Assembly: GCF_016802725.1 (NCBI RefSeq)
Contig: NC_052667.1
Location: 25,752,346-25,816,345 of the forward strand
Reading direction: 5' to 3'
From: Solenopsis invicta
Taxonomy: Eukaryota; Arthropoda; Insecta; Hymenoptera; Formicidae
Length of the DNA: 64,000 nucleotides
Shown: positions 1 to 12,454 of the stretch, one piece after another
Layout: every line of letters begins with the position of its first letter
How positions within the stretch are numbered: position 1 is the stretch's first letter
Made by a program: the position numbers and the translations under genes
Notes under the pieces: generated by a model
Databases searched by the model: none
Seen by the model: the letters and a program-made list of their open reading frames with translations, nothing else
What the model was told of the DNA's origin: nothing

Positions 1-480
1 ATCGTGTTCCCTATCGCAATGTATTAAATTATTCGAGCGTTATCTCGAAATAAATGAATACCCGAGCGCGGTTGCACGCGCGTCGACGTATTTACACGCG
101 GCGGCAATTAAACGGCAGGTTCGCCGCGGGAGAGAGCGCGACGAATGCGCTACCACGTGGGAAACGATCGCGTTGTAATGCGTGGTTTGTCATTGGCGTG
201 GGTGTGTTTGCCCGCTCGGCGAGAAAAGTGAATTTAACGGCTTGTTTAATTTCGAATTCGCGCCGTCGTCGTCCGTCCGCGCGCGCCAAGCGAGACGAGG
301 CGTCGAGTCACACAAGCTGTCCTCCAAACACTTTGCGATCTCGTTAAACGTTGATCGCTTAAGAGCAGAAAAAGATTTTGGGCTTGTAGAAGTAGAGGGA
401 TGGGAAAGGTACACACGGAAAAATAGGGTAGACCGAGAGGCGAATCGGATCAATTTTTCTGCGAACCTTCTTCTTCAAAC
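1..480. other. CpG-rich stretch, no gene recognised
   Basis: This stretch is much richer in G+C and CG dinucleotides than the AT-rich DNA after it. Several short frames are open on both strands at once, as expected of CpG-rich noncoding DNA. I see no domain, splice-bounded exon or recognisable protein. It may be regulatory or intronic. Confidence 0.4.
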
Positions 481-891
481 CTAATAAGTTTTATTGTATC
501 CAAATAAATTTGTTATTCGGAATGGTCCAAACAAACCAATGTTTGAATCAATAAGTTCGAATTTGAAACAATATATATTTTCGTCTTAAATAAATCATTT
601 GTTTGAGACAAAAGATACATTTTCAATATATTTCGCCATTTTCATATAAATAAATTATTTGTTTCATTATTTTTTCGTATACTTATTGCAATCAAATAAT
701 ATATTATTTGGTTGAAAGATATTATTTTAAATAATAGTGTTATTTTTGTCAAATAATAAAGATTTTTTTTTAACGAAACACAATTTTTATTCAAGCAAAT
801 AATGTTTCGTATAAGCACATGTTATTTCAATGAAACAAATTTCAGTCAAATAAATAGGAATACTGAATTTAAAGAAACTTTGTTCTCTGTG
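412..891. repeat. possible TA-flanked MITE
   Basis: The ends are CACACGGAAAAA on the left and TTCTCTGTG on the right, each next to a TA dinucleotide. The interior is AT-rich and rich in AAATAATTTGTT-like words. The terminal match is short and imperfect, so this is a weak call. It resembles the CACAG...CTGTG elements elsewhere in the window. Confidence 0.3.
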
Positions 892-984
892 TAGGTAAAA
901 AATAATGAAAAAACTAAACTCGTTATTAAGTTTTATTATAAATTCTTAATTTTTGGCTTCAAGCTTTGTATAATAAAACATGTA

Positions 985-1295
985 TTTTTTATTGCATAAT
1001 GAAAAAATCAAGAAAAGGAAATTGTCCGATTCGCCTCAACATATGGGGCAAAGCGGATTATCAGTTTAAAAGAAATAAAATCTAAAAAAATAAAAATAAA
1101 TGAACCGTCTGAAAGAGTCTGTTAAAATCCTTTCGATACAAATTCACAAAATTGGAGTCGTGCAGATTTTGTGAATTTGCATCGAAAGACAAAGTTTCTT
1201 CGCAAACTTTGCGATCTTTCCACTTGTATTATCAACTGACGCTGAATCGTACGCAATAAAAAATTGTTGTCTATTATTTCCGTTGCAGAGGGAGC
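985..1295 (+). repeat. dispersed repeat, copy 1 (inverted partner at 9,628-9,915)
   Basis: The block from the TTGTATAATAA word through GTCCGATTCGC, CAGTTTAAAAGAAA and CGTACGCAATA to GTTTCCG/ATTTCCGTTGC is found again, reverse-complemented, at 9,628-9,915. Both copies keep the order of these words over about 290 bp with many substitutions. This looks like an old mobile element. No open frame survives and the family is not recognised. Confidence 0.6.
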
Positions 1296-1299
1296 CCGC

Positions 1300-2586
1300 A
1301 AAAGTAACTAGCGTAATAAAACAATCATGCAAAATAAAAAAACTAATGATAACTGTCTCAGAACTTATTTATAATGATCCGATTCGCCTTGGTTTATCAA
1401 TTCTAAGAAAAGCGTCTACCTAATTTAATTTTTTTTAAGAGCAAGTAACAATTACCTTTAACAAAGAATATCTTTTCCATAATTGTCTTAAAATATACTC
1501 ATCACAAATTTTACAAAAATTCGTTATTTATCATATACTGAAAAAAAATTTATACTCTTTTGAAGAATATTATAAAATTGTATCGAAGAAAAGTCAGAAT
1601 AATAGGCAAATTTTTGTTTTAACTTAACCTGTGATTCAGCGTTCTTCTGCGCTGTTTTCCTAGTCCTATCGGATCATTGCTACCTGATAGTGTTTTTAAA
1701 AGGGTTTTTAGGCTGTAAAAAATCGGAAAAAATTCTGATACACTCTTTCAACATTCCAGAAAACAATTTTACAATTGTTTGACTCAAAACGTTTTTACTT
1801 TTTTTTTTGTTCAAATTTGAGGTAGAATAATTCAAAATTGAAAATTCGCTTGAGTTTTCAAATCTCCGACTGGATCACAGAGGATTAATATTCTTGATTA
1901 AAATAATAAATTGCTATAGGATTCAGATTATATTTTAAATTTTGATGCTTAGGATAGAAATATTTGAAATAAGTGATATTTAATATTTATGTACTTAATT
2001 TATACATATATTTTTCTACGTGTACACAGGAGTTTATTTTAAGTAAACGTTATTTGTTTCAAGTAAACAATAAAAGTATATTTTAAAATTATTGTTAAAA
2101 AAATAATCTTTGCAAAGATAATTGTTATTTAAAAGAAGAAAACTAAAAGTTAAATGATCGCTCTTCTTAGCAGGCGATTGACATTTTTTCGTATGTACTT
2201 TAACAAATGTAACGCTTTACCGTTGCCATTACTTAGAAAACAATAATTTGATACCTTTTTATATAATACTAAAGTAAGATGTTAGATTTTAAAATTATAT
2301 TATTCAATAATCAATAAAACTTAAAACTCTAAACCATAACAATTTATATTAAATTTATCTAATAATTTAATATATTACATTAATAACTTTATTTTCTAAT
2401 TATCTCTATACTTTATAGAAATTCATAATTGCACATTTATTATACGTAACTATTGATCTAACACACCGATTATTATACTTGCACACTAAAGAAGCAAATC
2501 TGTTGAATAAATGTAAAGATAATAGCAAGCTAAAGTAGCGATAAAAGTAACGGTTAAATTCGTTACTGTTACAGAAAAAGAGACGA

Positions 2587-2622
<36 letters not shown>

Positions 2623-3600
2623 GATGATGCGTTACAACTAACGCATTACTTTCCAACCCCTCGCATACAGACGGATTGAAATTATCGGAAGAAAAGGCAA
2701 GAGATGGAAAGGATTTTCTGAGAAAACCTGAAAAAAATTCTGATGAGGGCACACATGCGCTTGTGTCGATATTGGCCGTGACGTGCGATTGGATCAAAAC
2801 TCAATTTCGTGTCTCGACCTGTAACGCGATGATCTCGTTACGGTCCTTTCCCGTTTTTCGATCCGGGAATTCTCTTCTCCGCCTCTACTTTTAATCATGA
2901 CTCTCGCAAAGCAATGCGGACGCGCGCAAAGAGAGGACAAGATGAGTCGATACATAGCGTTGGACTAAAAGAAATTCAGGAGAATAAAAAAGAATACCCA
3001 TAGGCCGGGAAAATTGCGGCGAATGACACCTGCGTGACGTTAGCACTCCCATTGTTTCGAGATTATCAGATGCGAAGGATTCCCAATCCTACCCCGAAAA
3101 GAGAAAGATGTTTCGGTTATACCAACAAGAAATATTAAAAGTATACAAAATATATTCGGAAAAATTATCAGAGTTCCGATTATCGAGATTAAATTTCTGA
3201 TTTTTATAGCTAGAACGTTTGATGGATTTAATAATAAGTTTGATTTGTATCCATCTAGTTAAATCTATCTACCAGATTTCCAATTTGTGTAACTAGATTC
3301 CTTTTTCTGTGCACGAATTTTTTTTTCAAAATATACAGCCTCGCGACTCGAATTTCTTCATCGGCGAAAGCGAAGAGTTTTACACGAGTCGCGTTCAAGA
3401 AGCTGACGCGTAATGTACCGTAGCGCACCAATAAGTGCATCCATTGTTGGGAAATGTGAAACCCCAGCGACGTGCTACCGCACGATGGCCAAGATTTCTC
3501 CCGCGTTAATATGTTTCCTTTCAAACCTGATTGTATCTAATACGGAGATCATTGTTCTATCGTGAGACATTAGCACAGCAAAACTTTACACGCAACCTAT
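1300..3600. other. AT-rich intergenic or intronic DNA with a poly(A) run
   Basis: No gene is seen. A 30-base run of A occupies 2,591-2,620 and produces a spurious minus-strand frame with a polyphenylalanine tract. A patch of more balanced composition spans about 2,630-3,080 and another 3,340-3,500. Short frames there have no recognisable domain. Confidence 0.4.
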
Positions 3601-3606
3601 ATTCCA

Positions 3607-4646
3607 CACAGAAAAAAAGAATATTATTGTTTTGAGAATATCTTTATTTTTGAACGGTAAATTAGATTGTACAGCGTTAAACAGACTTGACTCGCTCACC
3701 TAAGAGAAAAGAATTTTTTTTACATTAAGAAAAACATTCTCATGATGCACTAATAATTTTTTTTAATATTAACAGTTAATAATAAGTCGAGAAAAAAATT
3801 TCAGAAAATAATATCTTCAAAGCAAGAATACACAATTTTTTAATATTATTTTATGTCTCATGTATATTGAAATAAAAATATATTTTGTTAAAATTTAAGA
3901 TTATACAATTTTTCAAAGAACATTTTATACTCTTGCCTACATATAGAACGATTATTAAATAATGTAATAAAAATCACATTAGAGTTTTAATTTGATACTA
4001 ATTTTATATAGTTTAAGAAAAATATATTCTATATATAATGTTTATTATTAATTTCCATAAATTAAGAGGAAAAAAACATATCAGAAGTAATAATGTCGTC
4101 AAATCAAGAATTGGAATTTTTCAATGCTTTTATTTATCATTATCAAAACAATCATATCGTGCTCCCTACGATTGTATTGTAATAATATTGAAATAAAAAT
4201 GTATTTGAAATTTAGAATTATTGCATCTGTATCTGAAATTTAAAATTATTAAATTCTTTAAAGAATATTTTATATTCTTGCCTATAATTAAAACGATTAT
4301 AAAATAAAATTGTATCGATTTTAATTCGATATCAATTTTGTATAGTTTCATCAAGAAAAATATATTCATATAATTCAGGAATAATTTTCATAAGTTGAGA
4401 GGTGTAAACAAATATTGCAAATAACAATACCTTCAAATCAAGAACTAACTGTTTAAATATTACTAATTATCAATCATATTGTGCCCTTTAGATAATTATA
4501 ATAATATTGAAATAAAAAATATATTTTTATGATATTCGAGATTATGAAATTCTTTAAACAAGATTCAGTATTCCCGCACATATATGAAACAATAATTGTT
4601 CGATAGAATATATTAATTTTAATTGGATACTAATCTCTTTTTCTGT
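3607..4646. mobile_element. CACAG...CTGTA-ended element with ~310-bp internal repeats
   Basis: The left end reads CACAGAAAAAAAG and the right end carries the GGATACTAATCTCTTTTTCTG version of the family's right terminus. Inside, a unit of about 310 bp is repeated roughly three times. It can be followed by the word AATATTGAAATAAAAATAT near 3,866, 4,187 and 4,505, and by TTGAGAGG/TTAAGAGG before the caAATCAAGAATT word. The same words occur in the element at 20,017-21,866, and short relatives lie at 15,921 and 58,851. It encodes nothing recognisable and is probably a non-autonomous DNA transposon. Confidence 0.6.
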
Positions 4647-4659
4647 ACACGCGCGCACA

Positions 4660-6260
4660 GGAAACGCGATTAATTTCCTATCGCTTCACGTCCGACCTTT
4701 GGCATCTCTCCGAAGAATTCGAAGTACCGTTCACGACCTCCACGTCGAGATCCTTCGGGTCGGGGTTATGCGATCGATGGACATCTTTATTAAATTCTGT
4801 CTCTCGCAAATTTAGAATAAAACCCGGATATAAATACACGTGAAAATAACAAGACAAATAGATTCCAGAGGCAAAAGGAACAAGATATCTTTTTTTATTA
4901 AAACGCGAGAAGCGTTATTTAAGCAATGCGGGAGATATGTAAGGTAATACCAGCGTCGAGACAATAAAATAAAAAAAGAAAAAAAAGGAAAGAAAGAAAG
5001 AGACGAGCCCGCAGGCTGCGCGAATGCGGTTTCAAGAGAACTCACGCGCGCATCGGAATCCCATTCTGATACCGTGATATTGCAATCCCATTGTAAATGT
5101 CTCGCTCTATTTCATCGAGACGCAACCCCCTCATCGAAGTCCGCTACGTGAAAGAGTCTTAAACCGCCGGTTCGGCTACTTCACCCTTTCGAAGCGGCGA
5201 ATTCTCGCCTCGTCGGATATCGTCCGCAGGCGCCATTAAAAACAAAAAGAGAAGAGACGAGAAGAGAGCGGCGGAAAGAGGAAAAAAGATGAAAGCGGAA
5301 GAGCAAGGGAGGGGGGGGAGGGAGGAGAGAATGAGGAGAAGGTAAAAAAAAGAGGAAAGGGAAGAGATGTTAAAAACGACGGTTTTTAACGGGAGGCAAG
5401 CCCTTCGCGTGCTCACCAGCGAACTCATCGCGCTTCATCCCCCCTCCCCCCCCTTTTAACGCCTGTCACTTTGTTAACGCTCTTTCGAGAGGTTTAGATT
5501 TTACGGTAATTAACGAGAAATCGTGTTACTCCGATTGCAGATAGGTTCTCGCTGTCCAGAGACGGGGGAGGGGGAGGATAAGAATCTCCGGTTGTCGTCA
5601 GAGTCCTCGTCGATAAAAATACGATCTCGCTACGACGATGGACGGATAAAACGGGAGAGGGGAAGCTTCGCTCTTGGAAGTCACGGTCGTCAATTTGAGC
5701 GGCGCGGCGCGATAATGCGGTTGATTTCGGAATCCGCGACTGATATATTAATAATTCGCAGCGGAGCGACGAGAGACGCCGGGACCTTGACGTCGCCCGA
5801 TTGCGGTGGCGATATCGGCGTATCGATCGCGGAGGTTTATCAAATTTACAGCGGCGGCATTGGCTCCGAAAATAATTCGTTTAACGCCGTAGGTCTGCCT
5901 GCCCCCGCCGAAAATGCGCATTCTGCGCGTTCTATTTCCGATGACGTCGCTCGGAGGGATGTTTTATTCACCGGACGAGTCGACGAATTATTCACGGCGG
6001 CAAGACATTCTCTCTCTCTCTCTCGAGAAAAAAAAAATGAAAAGAAGCGGATGACCTTATTACTCGTTGGTAACACGCAAGATCCTTCGATTGTAAGCCG
6101 TACCGTCCGTGTAATCCAATTATCGTTAAGCGTTACAAGCGAAAATTTGTACGTCGTCTTTATTAAGGAGGTACTCTACTGTATCGTGCTGCTTTCTTGG
6201 ACGCTTTTTAGGAATTTTTTCCGGAGGAAACGAGTGAACACTTCAAATTAAAATGTACGG
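4660..6260. other. CpG-rich stretch with one long unassigned frame
   Basis: GC content rises between about 4,670 and 6,250. The plus-strand frame 5,523-6,251 (242 codons) is the longest in the first 20 kb. Its translation shows no domain I recognise, ends in an AT-rich hydrophobic tail, lacks splice sites that would define an exon, and overlaps an open minus frame at 5,846-6,076. I treat it as probably non-coding CpG-rich DNA, perhaps an enhancer or CpG island. Confidence 0.3.
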
Positions 6261-6611
6261 AGATTATGCTAATATAGAGTCAACACTAGACGTTCTTGTG
6301 TAAAAAAATATATAATTATTGAGAAATTAACATAGACATTTCGGTCGTTGTTCGGATCGTCCTCAGTACAAAAAAATTAACGAAGAGTAGTAATTGAAGT
6401 AGTATGTTGTCATCACTTTTCCTAAGTTGAGGCTATTTAATTGGAGTCAAAAAGTAAAAAATGAAAGGTATCAATCTAATTTTAGTAAGAACGGTAAAGG
6501 GATATTTACTTTATAAACCTGTAAAATTGGAAGAAAATCGGTTCACTGATTCTCTCAATCGTGGACACCAGTTTCACAAGACGCGTTTAAAGTTTCCATT
6601 AAAAGTTTCTA

Positions 6612-6807
6612 CAATGAGAAAAAAGTTAACTGATTTTTTTCAACTTGATTGAATTTATTCAGTTCAAGTATTTACATATTTAAATTAAATATTATAAATT
6701 AATGCAAACACTGAAATTCAAATACATTTTATGTATTCAAATATATAAATATTTGAACTGAAACAATTTAATCGAGTTGTAAAATTCAGTTAACTTTTTT
6801 TTCAGTG
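6612..6807. mobile_element. TA-flanked palindromic MITE
   Basis: The left half (CAATGAGAAAAAAGTTAACT... then ATTCAGTTCAAGTATTT) is the near reverse complement of the right half (AAATATTTGAACTGAAACA... then AGTTAACTTTTTTTTCAGTG). TA lies directly outside both ends. The length is about 196 bp with no coding capacity. TA flanks suggest a Tc1/mariner-type source, as inference. Confidence 0.7.
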
Positions 6808-6964
6808 TATATTGTAGATAATGTGCAGCGATCGGTTCTTTCTACTGTAGCGTAAATATTCAAAATTTCTAAATAACATATACTTTGCAGGAATATTCTA
6901 TAAACAGTAAGAATTAAAAAAATCCAAAAAGTTTTCGACTTTTTTGATCTGATACAGCAGAATA

Positions 6965-7430
6965 CTGGATAAGTTAATTTATTTTTTTAAACTAAATTAA
7001 ATTAAAGTTAATAGTTTATAAAGTTAATTTATTTACGTTAAGAGTTACATGAACAAAAAGCTAACTGGTTAAAAGTTACGTTAAGATTAAATTAAAAATT
7101 AATTTTAAAAGCAATATTCATATAAAATTACAAATTTGTAAGCTTTTCAAATCAAGTTACTCAAAATAATTATAATACGGATGATCAAACAAATATATTA
7201 TTTTACGTGTAAATCAAGTTTATATGAAATAACAAAAAAAATTTTTTATGTGGAAATTTATTTTTTCTTTTATATAAATAAATTTAAATTTGGTAAAAAA
7301 AATTAATAAATTAAAGTTAATGTGTAAAAAAATAACTAGTTAAAAAAAATTAAGTCCTTTAAGCTAAGTTAAAAGTTATTAACTCTTTACCTTTATTATT
7401 TCACTTTTAACCTTTTAATTAGATACTACC
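6965..7430 (+). repeat. dispersed AT-rich repeat (relative at 25,500-25,965)
   Basis: The block with TTACGTTAAGATTAAATTAA, CAAATTTGTAAGCTTTT, CTCAAAATAATTATAATA and GGATGATCAAACAAA is found again in the same orientation at 25,500-25,965. Related words in the opposite orientation lie near 23,790-24,080. No coding sequence is present. Confidence 0.6.
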
Positions 7431-8990
7431 CAACCCTGGTAGAATGCCATCTTAAGTTCCAGATCACAGTTGCGCGACAACAGAAATACGCGAGGGCTGC
7501 ACGCGGGATCGCGCGAGTTTTGTAATCCGCGAGACGACGGTGAGGTCGACGAAACGAAAATTTTTTAGCGGAGAACGGAGTGGGATGCGTATTTCGACGG
7601 AATGAGAGAAGGCGTAAATAACGATAACCGGTCGGGACGATTTCGGGATTTATCGCGGGCGAGTCGAATGAGGCGAAATAAACGGCAGGGCGGAGAGGAG
7701 GCAGACTGGCAAAGAGCGAGGGGCGGGCGCGCAAGCTGGCCGCGCGTAACGAAATTACGTGCGCGGACCGTCGTGGAAAAAAACCCGCCATGATGGGATG
7801 GTTTCGACGAAACACGGCAAAACGCGCGTACGCTTTCGGCAGTTCGAAGACTCCGAATGCTCCGATCGGCGATCAGATTTCAGGACTTGCGAGAGTCGAG
7901 GACTGAAATAGAGAACGACTTACATAATGCTAATTGTAAGAGAGATAAATGATTCCATTTATTATGATACACAGAAGGACAGTGTCAGATCAAAACTAAC
8001 ATGTCATATTTAACAATCGTTTGTGTTTACACGTTCATATGTAAGCAAGAAGTTGTAAGGGAGACTGACGCCATGTGCTTTCTTTTAATATGTATCTTGG
8101 AAAAAAACAGAGAATATACAATTGAGAAATCAGCCTTTTAGGACATAGATATTTTATCCTTAAGTTTTACTAAAATACGTAATATTTACATTTATAAAAA
8201 AGAAAAAAAACCGATTTAGCAATAAAATTTTTGATACTTCCGACATTATTATGTATTAATATGTATTAATATTTAGCTTGGGTGAATAAAGTTAAGTTAC
8301 GTGTTACAGACCAAAGTTTCTCGCAAGAGTGCAGGACATATTATTTTAGGTAATAAATGCAAATTTTATTCATAATTAATTGAAATAAAGCGGATAGGTG
8401 GTAGAGGTCAGTTAGCTCATATGTAGTGAGATTAGGTATAATCTAATTTGTAAACATGTAGTTTAGTATACACATAATGATATTTTAATCTAACTTTATC
8501 TTAACCATCAATTAAAACCCAATTTACAATAATGTAATTTAAAGAATACAAATCATATTACGTTTTTACGTACGTGATTATTAAAAATCTCTTTGCAGTT
8601 TCTTTTCAAGTAAAACAACTTCAGAAAAGCTTATTTATGCAAAATAATCCTACTTATAATAAAATTTTAATAATAAGATGCATATTACGTGCCTTTTATA
8701 TCGGAGCTCCAAGCTATAAACCAACCTAATCCTAGTATTTTATTTCGGCCTAAGATGATCACGTTGATGCACGTTTACATTTTGGTTATTAAAACCTGCG
8801 GCCAACAGGATGGTGGTTAGCAAATGTTAAAATAATAATTTTATTCGCTACAATTGCGATTGTATTTGTTGCATGAAAATATTTATTTCACTTTTACCAT
8901 CCATACTTTGATATTTGAAATTATCATGATTTATAGAAAATAATTTCATACTTGTTAAAAAATAATAAATATAAGATTTATATTTATATT
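7431..8990. other. CpG-rich patch followed by AT-rich DNA
   Basis: CpG-rich DNA spans about 7,440-7,910, with overlapping open frames on both strands and no recognisable protein. From 7,910 to 8,990 the DNA is AT-rich and I see neither gene nor clear repeat. Confidence 0.4.
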
Positions 8991-8994
8991 AATA

Positions 8995-9298
8995 ACACAG
9001 CCACACACAAAAAAAGTGTCACGTCCAAGAGATTAGACCCATGTATTTCTACGTATTTTGAGGCTCTGAAACCGAATATGACCTGTGAATTGTGCTATCA
9101 GATCAGGACTTTTTTTACCTTCAAAAAATTGCTAAACATTCCTTAAAATTACACACTATTCAGATCGGTCCTGAAAAAAAATCCTGACCTGATGGCGCAA
9201 TTCTGAAGTCATATTCGGTTTCAGAGCCTCAAACTACATAGAGATACATGGCTCTAATCTCTCGGACATGACACTCTTTCTTTTTTGTGTGGCTGTGT
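8995..9298. mobile_element. 304-bp near-perfect palindromic MITE
   Basis: ACACAGCCACACACAAAA at the left end is matched by TTTTGTGTGGCTGTGT at the right. The inverted match runs almost through the whole element: GAGGCTCTGAAACCGAATA against TATTCGGTTTCAGAGCCTC, and ATCAGATCAGGACTTTTTTT against its counterpart near 9,170-9,190. Only about 50 bp in the centre are unpaired. No open frame of note is present. Confidence 0.8.
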
Positions 9299-9627
9299 AA
9301 TTATTGCTATATTGAGTTTTCTTTTAGAATCTACTCTAAAATTATAGGAGTTGTGGGATAATATAAACTTCAAAGAATTTTTCTAAAATTTAACCAAATT
9401 TTCCTGAAATTTTACTAAATTATATTAAAAATATATACAAAGTTCTTCGTAATTCATGTTGTCCCGTTTTCACGATTTTGACAATAAATTAAGAGAAAAT
9501 TCTCTCCATATATTAACATTATAACAGTAATAGTACAAACCGACACGAATCGGATCATTATAAGTTTTGAGATAGTTATCATTAGTATTTCATACAATCT
9601 GTTATCATGATAGTTACTTCTACGTAC

Positions 9628-9915
9628 TCCCTCCGTAGCGGAAACAATAGACAAGGATACTGGATTGCGTATGATGCAGTGTCAGAACATCATGCAAATG
9701 CAGAAATCGTAAGTGCACGAAAAAATTTTGTCTCTCGTAATAAAATCACGATTTTGTGAGTTTGTAACGAAAAGGCTTAATATTTTTCAGTTTATGTATA
9801 CATTTTTATTTCTTTTAGATTTTGTTTCTTTTAAACTGGTGATCCACTTTAGTCCCAATGTTGGAGCGAATCGGACAATTTCCTCCTCTTGATTTTTTTC
9901 GTTGTATAATAAGAT
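9628..9915 (-). repeat. dispersed repeat, copy 2 (inverted partner at 985-1,295)
   Basis: Read on the minus strand, this block repeats the word order of 985-1,295: GTCCGATTCGCTCCAACAT, CCAGTTTAAAAGAAACAAA, CATACGCAATCC and GTCTATTGTTTCCG. Divergence is substantial. The family is unknown. Confidence 0.6.
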
Positions 9916-10149
9916 ATACTACGTATTATTTTATTCTACAAAGCTCAAGTCAAAGATGTAAAAATTATAATAGCAAAACTAGTTTTTTATTTTTTTTTAC
10001 CCAATGAAAAATTGATCCAATTCGCCTCGGAATTCTACCCTAACTGTAAAAATGGAGTTTCCAACCAATAATTACTTTACCAAGCAATTGTAATCACAAA
10101 TATCAAACACTTTTCTCTTAGTACATATATGAAACAAAAATTACTGCAG

Positions 10150-10560
10150 CTTATGCGTATCATCACTATTGCGTATACAGCCTCCTTCGGGCCTACACGA
10201 TCAGCCTTTTTGCTTCTTGTGCTACGTAAATCGAGACGGTAAACGTCGCTTTTTTTTCAGAGCCCCGAGCACGAGTCGAGACGTATCGATTCGGGCGACA
10301 GGGCGCCCCGCTCCTCTCTCGCAGTATTTCTTTCGGGAGAAATTTCTCGCTATGTGCTTACGCGCTCCATCGCGTGCAAACAAGCCTGGGAGCCTCGGCA
10401 GCCAGGTAAATCGCCCGGTGCATCTATTATTCCGTCAGCCACGTCGCAGTCGAGCAGGGAGAATCTCGGAATTATAACGAGAACGTCCGTCGGTGAAATC
10501 TCGTCGCATCGCCCCACGATCGTTCATAAGTAATATTTCATACGTCGCACGGGCAAGTTG
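10150..10560. other. CpG-rich patch, no gene recognised
   Basis: Composition is GC-richer than the flanks. A plus-strand frame of 102 codons (10,169-10,477) is open, but its Arg/Pro/Ser-rich translation resembles nothing I know and no splice site frames it. It may be regulatory DNA. Confidence 0.35.
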
Positions 10561-10627
10561 GACAATTATTACTGCTAAGTGATACTCGAACAATGTTTCT
10601 TGAATATTTACGCTAATATTTCATATA

Positions 10628-10800
10628 CAGAGTAGCCCGTATTACAATCATTTGTATAACACAATGGGAGAGAGACTGATTTCTCTTGAAAAAAATAAAT
10701 TGGAAATGTGGAATAATGAATTCTTTTTATATGAGGCTTTGTGATTTCGAGAAGATTTATTTTAAAAGTCAATTGACTAGTCGTGCATGGAACTACCCTG
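10628..10800. mobile_element. TA-flanked MITE (CAGAGTAG...CTACCCTG)
   Basis: The ends CAGAGTAGCC and GGAACTACCCTG form an imperfect inverted repeat, with TA on both outer sides. The length is about 173 bp with no coding capacity. It shares its first bases with the CAGGGTGATTATTAATGA elements but not their interior. Confidence 0.55.
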
Positions 10801-11153
10801 TACACACGTGCAATAATTATGTTAAACTTTGTTGATGAACTTTGATAATTGCAAGTTTGCTCTTCTTTTCATATTTAATATATGTATACATACAGACACA
10901 GTGTGATAATTACGGGACGTCCTATTTTATTTTTGATAGTGAAATGTCTAAAAATTGCGAGGTTTTAGGAAAAAACAAACGTGTCTGACAAAAGTTGTAA
11001 AGGGGCAAATATAATAGTAAAATCAATTTTCGAAAAAACTGATTTTTCAACATTATATTATCATCATATTCTTATTACATTATATGATTCACTTAGTTAT
11101 CCTGCATATAAATATATTGAAGCAGGATTACAAAAAAAAAGTATATATATATA

Positions 11154-11301
11154 CAGGGTGATTATTAATGACTGTTCGCACTTTTTACCATAAGAGCACG
11201 CAGTTGTAATTTCTAATATAATAATGTGTTAGAAATACGTATCCGTCGGTAAATCACGCTCCTATGGTAAAACATAGAAACAGTCATTAATAATCACCCT
11301 G
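11154..11301. mobile_element. 148-bp TA-flanked palindromic MITE, CAGGGTGATTATTAATGA family
   Basis: It starts CAGGGTGATTATTAATGACT and ends with the near reverse complement, AGTCATTAATAATCACCCTG, with TA on each side. The arms continue inwards as ACCATAAGAGC against GCTCCTATGGT. A second copy of exactly the same span sits at 34,504-34,651, a more diverged one at 43,331-43,497, and an end fragment near 47,505-47,533. Confidence 0.8.
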
Positions 11302-11429
11302 TATATATATAGTTTATGAGATATTTTTATATTATTAACGTATCGTTCTAAGTAATTCAAAAGGTGAGGTTGTTACGGCTTTGTGTTGCATTTCGCGAAT
11401 TTCCCGAACCAATCAGCTTATCCCTGCAT

Positions 11430-12410
11430 AACAGGTGAGACTTCCTCTCATAACTTCCTTCCGCGATGAAAAACTATTCCTCGAGAGAATTCCTGTAAAA
11501 TTAAATCGCGTAGGTAAGTTTATTCGCGACGTAAATCGAGGACAAAGGCGTAGAGGGCGAGAACGAAGAAAAGATGTTCGAAGACATCGAACTCACTGTC
11601 GACGTCTACGGATTCGACTTGAGCAACGATCACTCGCTTCTTTATTCCGTCGAAGCGACGGCGAGCGGAATTTTACGTTTACGACGTTACGACTACGCTC
11701 GCTTTCGTTCGCGGAAATCCGTTGCGTTACAGGATGCTGCGCAACCAATATTCGCCGACTGTATTTTACGCGGTAGGAGAAAATCAACCACGGGCAAGAA
11801 GCGAGAGAGAAAAGGGAAAGACACGGAGGATAAAGGGGCACACGGATGCGGCGGCGGCGGTGGAATCAGAGGAGGCGGGAGAGAAATGCCGATAAACGAG
11901 TCTGCGAGGAGCGCAAAGAGCTGGCTGGCTGTGCGAAGGAGCAGTCGTACGACCAAAACGACAAGCGCGCGGGGGAGAAGCGAAGGCGAGAGAATCCGAT
12001 CGCGCGCTGGTGGTGTGACTCACTTGCCATAAAACGCGAAGGCAACGCGCGCCTCCCTCTCGCTGACGGGGGAGAAGAGGGGGGTGGGAGGCCCACAACC
12101 CCTTAGGGGTATTCGTAGAGGGTTTGCCTTCGATGAAATCGACCTTTCCTTCGCGTCGCGCGCCTCGCCTGAATTCTCTTCAGTTCCTAACCGCTGTTGT
12201 CAGCCGGTTTGCATCGAGAAAAGCCGCGCACAATCGCGGGATGCGTGAAACACCGAGGCCGCGCCTTCGGAAAATTGGGTCATCGCTTTCCAATGCGGTT
12301 TCCGACGCCACGATCGTCCGATGCGCGAAGATACGGCAAAGCGTAGGTGCTCGCTTTGCGAGTGAGAACTCTCGGCGCGGAAAAAAAATTAGTTTATTAT
12401 GAAAAGTGTC
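11430..12410. other. CpG-rich stretch, no gene recognised
   Basis: Strongly CpG-rich with frames open on both strands, for example 11,574-12,032 on plus against 11,593-11,841 and 11,784-12,098 on minus. The first ~40 residues of the plus frame from 11,574 look acidic and protein-like, but the rest turns into a Gly/Arg-rich run typical of purine-rich DNA. No domain or supported splice structure is seen. Confidence 0.35.
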
Positions 12411-12454
12411 TCGCGTATAAACAAAAATATAAAATCTTCTCTCTAAATTGGTGG

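Noticed and set aside
2486..2797. Minus frame with a polyphenylalanine run
   Set aside because: Produced by the 30-base A run at 2,591-2,620.
5523..6251. 242-codon plus-strand frame
   Set aside because: No recognisable domain, no supporting splice sites, tail encoded by AT-rich DNA, and the CpG-rich context keeps several frames open on both strands. Kept only as an unassigned frame within a CpG-rich feature.
11574..12032. 152-codon plus-strand frame starting MFEDIELTVDVYG
   Set aside because: Only the first ~35 residues look protein-like; the rest is Gly/Arg-rich from purine-rich DNA, and minus frames overlap it fully.
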